From the NCBI GenBank assembly GCA_002322525.1, contig DCOU01000013.1, positions 1 through 7,588 of the forward strand: DNA of 7,588 bases, in the 5' to 3' direction. The translations under genes were made by a program, and so were the position numbers. Source of the stretch: Candidatus Omnitrophica bacterium UBA1562. Its GTDB lineage: Bacteria > Omnitrophota > Gorgyraeia > Gygaellales > Profunditerraquicolaceae. The notes under the pieces are model-generated. The model saw only the letters and a program-made list of their open reading frames with translations, was not told the origin of the DNA and did not search any database. Positions 1-5,886 of this stretch are shown here, piece by piece (positions within the stretch are counted from its first letter, which is position 1; each line of letters begins with the position of its first letter).

Positions 1-55
1 GGCACGCAACAAAGTCGTGTTTAAATTTATTTCTCCGTTTTCCGGTTACTACACA

Positions 56-97
56 CTGGTTACTGGTTACTGGTTACTGGTTTCTGGTTTCTGGTTT
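56..97. repeat. Heptamer tandem repeat, six 7-bp units, forming the prfB 3' end
   Basis: On the plus strand there are three exact CTGGTTA units (56-62, 63-69, 70-76) followed by three exact CTGGTTT units (77-83, 84-90, 91-97). A degenerate half-unit (CCGGTTACT) lies at 42-50. On the minus strand the array supplies the last seven codons of prfB (K-P-E-T-R-N-Q), and the TAA stop comes from the first unit of the CTGGTTA type. A related heptamer array lies in lptE at 7430-7457. Short tandem heptamers of this style are known in some bacteria, for example the STRR repeats of cyanobacteria. Whether they are related is unknown. Confidence 0.93.
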
Positions 98-1184
98 CTT
101 TCTAAGATACGCTTCAATAAATTCATCGAGGCCGCCGTCCATCACCTTAGATACATCGCCTGTTTCATAATCTGTGCGGTGGTCTTTCACCATACTGTAA
201 GGGTGCATGACATAAGAGCGTATCTGGCTTCCCCATTCGATTTTCTTCTTTTCTTGGCCGTATTGTTCTAGTAATTGCTGCTCTTTCTTTTTCCTCTCTG
301 ACTCATAAAGCCGCGCCTTTAATATCTTTAAGGCCACCTGTTTGTTCTGGTATTGAGAGCGTTCATTCTGACATTGAACCACGGTCCCGCTTGGGATATG
401 CGTTATTCTTACTGCTGAATCCGTGGTATTTACACTTTGACCGCCGGGACCCGAAGAGCGATATACATCAATGCGTAAATCTTTTTCTTCGAGCTTTAAA
501 TCTGTGCCTTCTTCTATTTCGGGAATTACATCTACTGAAGCAAAAGAGGTGTGTCTGCGTTTATTTGCATCAAAAGGTGAGATACGCACCAGCCGGTGTA
601 CGCCGCGCTCAGCCTTCAGATATCCATAGGCGTAATCTCCTTCAATTAGAACAGTAATATTTTTTATTCCTGCCTCTTCACCAAAGAGCACGTCTATAGT
701 TTTTGCACTGTATCCGTGGCTTTCTACGAAACGGCTATACATACGAAAAAGCATCTGAACCCAGTCGCAGGATTCCGTACCCCCTGCGCCAGCATTAATA
801 CTCAAGACGGCACTGTTTTTGTCGAATTCGCCGCCCAAAAGGGTTTTAAATTCAAGTTTATCTACTGCTGTCGTAAGAAGCTCGACGTTCTTAGCTAAAT
901 CCGTGATTAATTCTTGATCTTGGTCTTGTAAAATATCGGCGAGTTCTTTTAACTCTTGATATTTATGGAAAGCCGCCTCCCAGGGTTCAACCAATGACTT
1001 TAGAGACTTTACCTGCTTTATGGCCTTTGTAGAATTCTGCTCGTCATTCCAGAATCCAGGATTTGACATCCGAGAGGATAAATCTTCTATCTGTTTCTTT
1101 TTATTACCTATGTCAAAGATAACCTCTTAGTTGTTCAAGGCGATTATTTATTGATGCAAGTCTTGATTCTATGTCTCCTAACAT
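74..1184 (-). CDS. prfB: Peptide chain release factor 2 (RF2), expressed through a programmed +1 frameshift
   Basis: RF2 recognises UGA and UAA stop codons in the ribosome and triggers peptide release. Translation starts at ATG 1184-1182, behind a GGAGG at 1196-1192, and reads 23 codons to an in-frame TGA at 1115-1113. A +1 shift there joins the long frame (first shifted codon GAC, 1114-1112). The joined protein is 369 residues, close to the usual 365. The junction reads RGYL-DIGNKKKQIEDL, typical of the family. The RF2 specificity tripeptide SPF is at about 202-204 and the catalytic GGQ at about 247-249, in SSGPGGQSVNTTDSAV. An ATG at 1069 would open a long frame but would miss the first 38 residues. 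The last seven residues and the stop codon come from a heptamer repeat. The pilT-like gene ends 26 nt upstream, so co-transcription is likely. The frameshift should autoregulate RF2 level. Confidence 0.97.
1112..1128 (-). promoter_or_regulatory. RF2 programmed +1 frameshift site
   Basis: The minus strand reads AAGAGGT-TAT-CTT-TGA-C. The slippery CTT (1118-1116) is followed by the in-frame TGA (1115-1113) and then C, the weak-termination context of the classic RF2 site. The purine-rich AGAGGT lies directly before TAT, in the same register as the E. coli AGGGGG-TAT-CTT-TGA-C, where it acts as an internal Shine-Dalgarno that pushes the ribosome forward. When RF2 is scarce the TGA is slow to terminate and the shift occurs. 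The shifted frame continues without a break into the RF2 body, which confirms the site. Confidence 0.96.
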
Positions 1185-1210
1185 CTCAATACCTCCGTGA
1201 TTAGTTTTAA

Positions 1211-2284
1211 TTATAATTTCTTGATGCCTCTTAAGGCCAAAACAAACTCGTCTTTATTATCTGCATAATTTCCTGCGACCTCTTCACTTACCTTACCTTC
1301 TCTGACTAATTTTACCAAAGATTGATTAAATGATTGCATGCCGAATATAGTGCCGTCTTCAATAAACGGAGTTATCTCCCAGAGCTTTCCCTCTCTGATG
1401 AGCCGGCTTATCGTGGGAGTAAGGAGCATAGTTTCGTAAGCCGGTATACGGCCGGGGCCATCCTTCATGGGTAATAATCTTAAAGAAATCACGCCTTTTA
1501 ATAAAGAGGATAGTTGTGTCCTCACTTCCTGATGCTGATGCGGTGCAAAGAAATTAATGACTCTTTCCACAGTTTGCGCGGCATTCACGGTATGCAAAGT
1601 GCTTAAAACTAATACGCCTGTTTCTGCGGCAGTTAAAGCCGCAGACATTGTTACATGATCTCTGATATTACCTATAAATATGACATCCGGGCTCTGTAAG
1701 GTAAAGGCACGCAGCGCAACTTGGTATGATGAGACATCGCGGTCCAGTTCTCTCTGATTGATAATAGATTTTTTATCTTGAAAGGTGAATTCAATAGGCT
1801 CTTCGAGAGTTAAAATGTGCTTATAGCTATTGTTATTAATATATTCAATCATGCTGGCAATGGTCGTAGATTTACCGCTGCCTGCGCTTCCCGTTAAAAG
1901 GACTAAGCCTCTTGTTTCCATCGCCAAACTCTTCAGAATCTCGCCGGGCAAATTGAGTTCTTCAAAAGTCTGGACCTCGGAACGAATATTTCTGATGACC
2001 AGGGTTGGCCAGTTACGCTGCATAAAGATACTTATACGAAAGCGGTGCTGGAGTTCCGGTACGTATATCCCGAAATCCACATCCAGGTTCCTTTGAAAAA
2101 AATCCCTGAGTTCATTTGAGGTTAAATCCTTAACCGAATCATTAACCTCATCCAAGCTTACTATTCTATCGTCAATAGAAACAACCTTACCATCAATGCG
2201 CATGCGCACATTGCCTCCTGCGCGATAGAACATATCAGAAGCATTCTTTTCAATCATTAATTTCAAATAACTTTTTATACCCAT
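1211..2284 (-). CDS. PilT-like type IV pilus ATPase with an altered Walker B motif
   Basis: This is a PilT/GspE-family hexameric ATPase of 357 residues, the usual PilT length. Such enzymes sit on the cytoplasmic face of type IV pilus machines and drive pilus retraction. Visible parts are an N-terminal PAS-like domain (1-100), Walker A GSAGSGKST (132-140), the acidic Asp-box LTLEEPIEF (158-166), a Walker B region SPDVIFIGNIRD (198-209), a His box STLHT (228-232), and TISRLIRE (291-298) at the place of the AIRNLIRE retraction motif. The conserved catalytic glutamate of the GE(M/L)RD segment is Asn206 here (codon AAT, 1669-1667), so ATP hydrolysis may be lost or weak. It could act as a PilU-like partner of a canonical PilT encoded elsewhere. 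ATG 2284 was chosen because AGGAGG (2296-2291) precedes it by 6 nt; a GTG at 2308 in the same frame lies inside a hairpin. Confidence 0.9.
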   Translation of the reverse strand: MGIKSYLKLMIEKNASDMFYRAGGNVRMRIDGKVVSIDDRIVSLDEVNDSVKDLTSNELRDFFQRNLDVDFGIYVPELQHRFRISIFMQRNWPTLVIRNIRSEVQTFEELNLPGEILKSLAMETRGLVLLTGSAGSGKSTTIASMIEYINNNSYKHILTLEEPIEFTFQDKKSIINQRELDRDVSSYQVALRAFTLQSPDVIFIGNIRDHVTMSAALTAAETGVLVLSTLHTVNAAQTVERVINFFAPHQHQEVRTQLSSLLKGVISLRLLPMKDGPGRIPAYETMLLTPTISRLIREGKLWEITPFIEDGTIFGMQSFNQSLVKLVREGKVSEEVAGNYADNKDEFVLALRGIKKL

Positions 2285-2290
2285 CCTGCA

Positions 2291-2296
2291 CCTCCT
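2291..2296 (-). promoter_or_regulatory. Ribosome binding site deciding the pilT-like start
   Basis: The minus strand reads AGGAGG, 6 nt before ATG 2284-2282. It is a near-perfect anti-16S match and argues against the in-frame GTG at 2308-2306, which lies in the arm of a hairpin. Confidence 0.85.
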
Positions 2297-2302
2297 CAAT
2301 GA

Positions 2303-2344
2303 GCCCACAATTTACGGAGTAAAACGAACGTAAATTGTCTGGGC
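2303..2344. repeat. Palindromic element D (upstream of the pilT-like gene)
   Basis: CAATTTACG (2308-2316) pairs perfectly with CGTAAATTG (2329-2337). GCCCA/TGGGC extends the stem (2303-2307 with 2340-2344) across a 2-nt bulge. The 12-nt loop is GAGTAAAACGAA, sharing the GAG...CGAA borders with elements A and E. It lies just before the pilT-like ribosome binding site, so in the transcript it would form a leader hairpin. Confidence 0.85.
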
Positions 2345-2415
2345 GAATTGATCCCTTTGAGCGTATCAAAATTATTGTAAAGAATTTTGATACATCTTGC
2401 GAAAAGGGATAATTC
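2345..2415. repeat. Palindromic element E (nested hairpin)
   Basis: A basal clamp GAATT (2345-2349) pairs with AATTC (2411-2415). ATCCCTTT (2351-2358) pairs with AAAGGGAT (2403-2410). Inside it, a perfect 11-bp stem GTATCAAAATT (2363-2373) pairs with AATTTTGATAC (2383-2393). The outer loop starts GAGC and ends GCGAA, like elements A and D, with the second hairpin nested between them. Confidence 0.85.
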
Positions 2416-2422
2416 AATTAAA

Positions 2423-2477
2423 CCCCGATAACAAAACGCTTCGAAAATCCATTCTGTATTTTCTCGCAGTTATCGGG
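2423..2477. repeat. Palindromic element F (nested hairpin)
   Basis: CCCGATAAC (2424-2432) pairs perfectly with GTTATCGGG (2469-2477). An inner GAAAAT (2443-2448) pairs with ATTTTC (2458-2463). The loop contains ACGCTTCG (2437-2444), also found in the loop of the element inside uvrC. The preceding AATTAA-A-CCCCG resembles the base of the other C-rich elements. Confidence 0.8.
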
Positions 2478-2482
2478 ATAAG

Positions 2483-2544
2483 TTCGCACACATAAGTTAT
2501 GTCGCTTAGCTTAGTTAGACAAAGCTCCATAAGTTATGTCCTCA
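2483..2544. repeat. Palindromic element G with two CATAAGTTATGTC copies
   Basis: Two exact copies of CATAAGTTATGTC (2491-2503 and 2528-2540) can pair with each other, with one central mismatch, because the core is almost its own complement. Read on the minus strand, the loop starts GAG and ends CGA. The flanks TTCGCAC-n-CATAA (2483-2495) and TAAGTTATGT-n-CTCA (2530-2544) recur in element C upstream of rpsT. The element starts right after the alkyltransferase stop codon. Confidence 0.82.
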
Positions 2545-2548
2545 CTTA

Positions 2549-2866
2549 TTATACCATATCTTTTCTGATTTGCTTTTCTAAATCTAAAAGAGTTTTTTTC
2601 TTTTTCCTACCCGAGGCATACCCTCCCAGCTTCCCGTCAGTACAAATTACGCGGTGACAAGGAATAATTAAGGGCCAGGGGTTATGTTTTAAAATCTGTC
2701 CCACGGCGCGAGTAGCATGAGGCCTACCTATTTTTTGCGCTACCCATTTATAACTACGCACTTGGCCTATGGGAATACCTGACACTACCTTATAGACCTT
2801 TTTAGCAAAAGGCGTTAATTTTTTGAACCCGAAAATTTTAATGCTTTCGTGCTTTTTATTTGCCAA
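2549..2866 (-). CDS. Single-domain O6-alkylguanine-DNA alkyltransferase family protein (MGMT/Ogt C-terminal domain only)
   Basis: The 105 residues match the DNA-binding/active-site domain of O6-methylguanine-DNA methyltransferases. That domain flips out O6-alkylated guanine and moves the alkyl group onto a cysteine. The sequence shows AKKVYKVVSGIPIGQVRSYK (21-40), the helix-turn-helix region RAVGQILKHNPWP (53-65) and the active-site motif PCHRV (69-73, Cys70), then GKLGGYASG. Alkyltransferase-like proteins (ATL) have another residue in place of this Cys, so this one may be a true transferase although it lacks the N-terminal domain of Ada/Ogt. No ATG exists in frame near the start. The start is TTG 2866-2864, overlapping the end of uvrC by 11 nt, with AAGGAG about 11 nt upstream. 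That suggests translational coupling with uvrC, joining two alkylation/bulky-lesion repair genes. Confidence 0.9.
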   Translation of the reverse strand: MANKKHESIKIFGFKKLTPFAKKVYKVVSGIPIGQVRSYKWVAQKIGRPHATRAVGQILKHNPWPLIIPCHRVICTDGKLGGYASGRKKKKTLLDLEKQIRKDMV

Positions 2867-4142
2867 GGGTTTTCTTTCTCCTTAAGATATGGTGATATGC
2901 CAGTGCAAATCTGTGCGCCTCATCCCTAATCCTGCGGAGCAAATTTAATGCCGGTATATCTGAATCTAATCTGATGGGATTTATTCTATCTTTAATATAT
3001 ATGTTCTCCCTCTCCTTGGCAATACTGACCAAAGGAATTTTTGAACCTAATTTTTCTAACTCCTTATTGGCTACTGAGAGATGGGATTTACCGCCGTCGA
3101 TAAGGATTAAATCCGGTAATGCTAATTCTTCCTTCAACGAACCGGAATAACGCCTCTTTACTACCTCAGCCAACATTTTATAATCATCTATGGTCTGCAC
3201 TGTTTTAATGCGAAAACGGCGGTAATTATTCTTATCCGGCAGACCTTTATAAAAACTGACCATTGAACCCGTAGCTTCTTTACCCGATATATCAGATATA
3301 TCAAATGCCTCAATTCTTTGGGGTAATTTTTTTAATGGCAGTAAGTTTTTTAAATCCTCTAATTCATCCCGCACCTTTCTACTGCAAGAGACGCTTCGTA
3401 GCAAAAAGGTGCGGGATTCATCCTTACGGCTAAAACGGCTTGAGCTTTGCGCCATTGCGCTTAGGGCTTCTATCTGGTCTCTGATTTTAGCTGCTTCTTC
3501 AAATTTTTGTTCTTTAGATTTTAAATTCATCTCCTGGCTTAACTTTTTAATCAAAGCGCCGGTCTTACCCTCTAAAATTAAACAGATATTCTCAATAGTT
3601 TTAGCATAATTTTCCTTGCTTATCTTGCTAATGCAAGGAGCGGGAGAAAGTTTAAGCCGGTAATAGATACAAGCCTTTTGGGGAAGTTTTTTACAGGAAC
3701 GATAAGGAAAATTGCGGCGTATAATCTTTAAAGCCACTTTCAGCAGCTTGGCATTTGTATAGGGTCCAAAATAACGCGAGCCATCTGCGATTCTTTTACG
3801 GGTAATGTATATTGCAGGGAATTCTTCATTGGTTATTTTTACCACCGGAAAACTTTTGTCATCCCGAAGAGATACATTATATTTAGGTTTATATTTATGC
3901 ACCAGGCTTGCTTCGAGCAATAACGCTAAGCTTTCATTCTGGCACAATTGATATTCAATATCATAAACATTAGACATAAGAGCAACAGTTTTACTGGAAA
4001 GGCCGCGGCCCAAATACGACTGCACCCGCTTCTTTAAACTCTTCGCCTTGCCGATATAAATAACCTGTCCGGTTTTATCTTTCATAGAATAAACCCCCGG
4101 CGCATCCGGCATCGTCGCAATTTTTTCTTTTAATTTATCCAT
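2856..4142 (-). CDS. uvrC: Compact UvrC-like excinuclease ABC subunit C, carrying an in-frame palindromic element
   Basis: UvrC makes the two incisions of nucleotide excision repair with UvrA and UvrB. The 428 residues include the N-terminal GIY-YIG nuclease (GVY 16-18, YIG 29-31, Arg39, Glu77), a UVR UvrB-contact helix pair (about 202-235) and the RNase H-like second nuclease with Asp281 (AFDIS), Asp349 (LILIDGGK) and His410 (RDEAHRFA). Usual UvrC is about 600 residues. This one lacks most of the segment between UVR and the second nuclease, and it stops at RRKKTLGK, where the C-terminal helix-hairpin-helix pair should begin. Three cysteines fit the reported Fe-S ligands (C150, C158, C170), but the fourth position appears to be Ser166. 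Residues 242-259 are written by a palindromic insertion. It starts 23 nt after murJ without a clear Shine-Dalgarno. All catalytic residues are present, so it is probably functional. Confidence 0.93.
   Translation of the reverse strand: MDKLKEKIATMPDAPGVYSMKDKTGQVIYIGKAKSLKKRVQSYLGRGLSSKTVALMSNVYDIEYQLCQNESLALLLEASLVHKYKPKYNVSLRDDKSFPVVKITNEEFPAIYITRKRIADGSRYFGPYTNAKLLKVALKIIRRNFPYRSCKKLPQKACIYYRLKLSPAPCISKISKENYAKTIENICLILEGKTGALIKKLSQEMNLKSKEQKFEEAAKIRDQIEALSAMAQSSSRFSRKDESRTFLLRSVSCSRKVRDELEDLKNLLPLKKLPQRIEAFDISDISGKEATGSMVSFYKGLPDKNNYRRFRIKTVQTIDDYKMLAEVVKRRYSGSLKEELALPDLILIDGGKSHLSVANKELEKLGSKIPLVSIAKERENIYIKDRINPIRLDSDIPALNLLRRIRDEAHRFALAYHHILRRKKTLGK
3362..3423. mobile_element. In-frame palindromic element inside uvrC
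   Basis: ATCCCGCACCTTT (3366-3378) and AAAGGTGCGGGAT (3405-3417) form a perfect 13-bp inverted repeat, with a further CTAC/GTAG pair inside. It is flanked by an 8-bp direct repeat ATTCATCC (3362-3369 and 3416-3423), 54 nt apart, exactly 18 codons. On the coding strand the repeat is GGATGAAT, so the Asp-Glu pair appears on both sides of the insert. Removing 54 nt gives the continuous reading SRKDELEDLKNLL. The arms share CCCGCACCTTT with the element upstream of rpsT (5895-5905). It encodes about ESRTFLLRSVSCSRKVRD in the linker between the UVR and nuclease domains. Confidence 0.82.
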
Positions 4143-4165
4143 ATTATTTCAAGACCGGGGCTTGA

Positions 4166-5818
4166 TTATTGTATTAAAGATGAGGGGCTCGTCCCCTTCT
4201 TGGGGATGAGCCCCTTCTTATTCGCCACCCACCGCCACAGTTCCTGTATTTCTCCCACCCTCAAAATAAAACAGAAAATGATATACGATATCAGGCCTGA
4301 AGCGATAGACAGGCTTAAGTTAAATAATTTTGCTAAACTTCCGCCGTCAAAAGGAATATTTTTCGAAACTACCCAACAGACAAGACCCATAGCAAGGCTA
4401 GCTAATAATATACGGGTAAAAGAGATGATTATTATCTTTATGCCGAAGCCATGAATCTTTTTTCTTAAGAGTAAAAATAGAATTAAAAAAGTAGTGGTAC
4501 CGGATATAGAAGTGGCAAGGGCTAATCCGCCTAATTTTAAAGGAAACATGAGAATAGAATTTAAGGCAACATTTACAATCAAAGCCACAAATGATACCTT
4601 CGCAGGAGTTACGGTATCCTTTAAAGCAAAGAAGCAGGACTGTAAAATCTTGGTTGCGCCATAGGCAAATAAACCGATACTATAGAAAATTAATACATTG
4701 GCAGTTTGAGTTGTAGAATAAGCATCGAATTTTCCCCCTCTAAATATGGCCTGTATTATCTGGTGCGCCAAAACCATAAAGCCTACTGATGCAGGCAGCA
4801 TTACAAAAAATGTTGCCCGTAGGCCGAAAGAAAGCGTGGTTTTTAAGTTGCTGTGGTTGTCTTCCAGGGCTTGAGTAGAAAATGTCGGCAATATTGCCTG
4901 TGAAAGTGCGGTGCTGAATATACCCAACGGAAATAGAATTAACCTATAAGCATAATAAAGCACTGCGACTCCGCCTTCACCCACGATAAAGGCCAAAGAA
5001 CCGAATATGGAATCCACAAGATTATTTAACTGATAAATAGAAGAACTAAAGAGCCGCGGCACCATTAATTTTCCGATAGTCTTTGCTGCCGGATGCTTAA
5101 ACCCCGTTAGAAATTTTGCTATACCCTTTTGCTTAGACGATATTTCTAACGGGGTAAAACGCCTGAATAAATTAAGATGGAACCCTTTCTTATATAGGAC
5201 CGGTATTTGAATAGCAAGCTGCAGAACCCCGCCTACCAAGATTCCCAAAGCCAAGCCTTTTATTCCTTCGCCAAAAAGCAAAGCAAAAACAATAATAGAA
5301 ATATTTAATAAGCAGGGCGCAAATGCCGGGACACTAAAATGCTTTAAAGAATTAAGTATAGCCATCGCGTATGCCGCAAGGCTGACTAATAAAATGTAGG
5401 GAAAGATAATCCGGTTTAATCTAATGGTAATTTCTAATTTGTGGGGGTCGGAAATAAAACCCGGGGCAATCAACCTGACAATAAGGGGAGAAAATATTAT
5501 GCCCAGAAGTGTAATCGCCGTAACTATGACCAATAAAAGATTTAAGACGACATTGGCTAATTCCCAGAATTCCTCTTCAGTGTGTTTGAGTTTATATTCA
5601 CTGAATACGGGAACAAACGCAGCATTGGCAACGCCCTCACCCACTAAATCGCGGAATAAATTAGGGATTCTAAAGGCAATAACAAATGCCTGGGCATAAA
5701 CATAGATACCGAATAACCGAGCAATAACTATATCGCGGATAAAACCTAATAGGCGCGAACATAGCGTGGCAAAACCAATAATACTGGCGGACTTGGCAAT
5801 GGATTTGTTTGTTGACAT
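4166..5818 (-). CDS. murJ: Lipid II flippase MurJ (MviN family)
   Basis: MurJ moves the undecaprenyl-linked peptidoglycan precursor lipid II across the inner membrane. The protein has 550 residues and many hydrophobic helices in the usual MOP-exporter layout. Typical family segments are SRLLGFIRDIVIARLFG (21-37), AFRIPNLFRDLVGEGVANAA (48-67), APGFI near 120, and PRLFSSSIYQLNNLVDS. Arg22, Arg28 and Arg50 fit the cationic cavity residues. Two oddities stand out. Residues 222-239 are coded by an in-frame palindromic insertion in a cytoplasmic loop, and the C-terminal tail GLIPKKGTSPS is coded by another hairpin. The start ATG 5818 is the usual family start, but no good ribosome binding site is visible. 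It faces rpsT across a hairpin-filled divergent gap, and uvrC follows 23 nt after its stop. Confidence 0.96.
   Translation of the reverse strand: MSTNKSIAKSASIIGFATLCSRLLGFIRDIVIARLFGIYVYAQAFVIAFRIPNLFRDLVGEGVANAAFVPVFSEYKLKHTEEEFWELANVVLNLLLVIVTAITLLGIIFSPLIVRLIAPGFISDPHKLEITIRLNRIIFPYILLVSLAAYAMAILNSLKHFSVPAFAPCLLNISIIVFALLFGEGIKGLALGILVGGVLQLAIQIPVLYKKGFHLNLFRRFTPLEISSKQKGIAKFLTGFKHPAAKTIGKLMVPRLFSSSIYQLNNLVDSIFGSLAFIVGEGGVAVLYYAYRLILFPLGIFSTALSQAILPTFSTQALEDNHSNLKTTLSFGLRATFFVMLPASVGFMVLAHQIIQAIFRGGKFDAYSTTQTANVLIFYSIGLFAYGATKILQSCFFALKDTVTPAKVSFVALIVNVALNSILMFPLKLGGLALATSISGTTTFLILFLLLRKKIHGFGIKIIIISFTRILLASLAMGLVCWVVSKNIPFDGGSLAKLFNLSLSIASGLISYIIFCFILRVGEIQELWRWVANKKGLIPKKGTSPSSLIQ
4184..4214 (-). 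repeat. GC-rich hairpin within the last codons of murJ
   Basis: GGGGCTCGTCCCC (4184-4196) and GGGGATGAGCCCC (4202-4214) form a 13-bp stem with one G-U pair and a 5-nt loop. It codes for about residues 535-545 of MurJ. On the murJ transcript no strong run of U follows it, so it is not a textbook terminator. It could be an attenuator or RNA stabiliser between murJ and uvrC, or another inserted palindrome. Confidence 0.75.
5098..5159. mobile_element. In-frame palindromic element inside murJ
   Basis: ACCCCGTTAGAAAT (5101-5114) and ATTTCTAACGGGGT (5142-5155) form a perfect 14-bp inverted repeat around a 27-nt loop. On the coding strand a TTTA direct repeat (5158-5155 and 5101-5098) lies 57 nt apart, exactly 19 codons. 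The insert writes TPLEISSKQKGIAKFLTG (residues 222-239) plus one copy of the flanking Phe. Deleting 57 nt leaves LFRRFKHPAAKTIGKLMVP, which reads like an ordinary MurJ loop leading into the next helix. The arms open with ACCCCG like the element upstream of rpsT. Confidence 0.8.
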
Positions 5819-5844
5819 GGATACTTAGCTATGATATAAATGAT

Positions 5845-5885
5845 GACATGACTTATGGAGCGATAGCGAACATAAGTCATATGTC
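5845..5885. repeat. Palindromic element A (murJ-rpsT gap)
   Basis: ATGACTTATG (5848-5857) pairs perfectly with CATAAGTCAT (5871-5880), and GAC/GTC extends the base across a 2-nt bulge. The 13-nt loop GAGCGATAGCGAA has the GAG...CGAA borders seen in elements D and E. It begins 26 nt upstream of the murJ start, so it sits in the likely murJ promoter or leader. Confidence 0.85.
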
Positions 5886-5886
5886 G

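Noticed and set aside
1..55. Possible start region of the next minus-strand gene after prfB (an ACGGAG in the minus strand, then a late TTG)
   Set aside because: Too little sequence remains to support a start codon or a product.
17..271. Plus-strand open frame starting at a GTG and opposite the prfB end
   Set aside because: It is antisense to conserved RF2 sequence, and its hydrophobic part is just the translation of the heptamer repeat.
1623..1645. 8-bp inverted repeat TCTGCGGC/GCCGCAGA inside the pilT-like gene
   Set aside because: It codes for the strongly conserved family segment SAALTAAET, so it is explained by protein constraint and lacks the shared words of the palindromic elements.
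2303..2544. CRISPR array
   Set aside because: The repeats are unequal palindromes of different sequence and length with no regular spacers, and no cas gene is present.
3625..3640. CCTTGC/GCAAGG short inverted repeat in uvrC
   Set aside because: Only 6 bp, no direct repeats, and the encoded residues (APCISKISKE) fit the normal family sequence.
5819..5844. Promoter-like TATCAT/TATATC stretch before murJ
   Set aside because: No convincing -35 partner at the right distance; AT-rich sequence makes such matches common.
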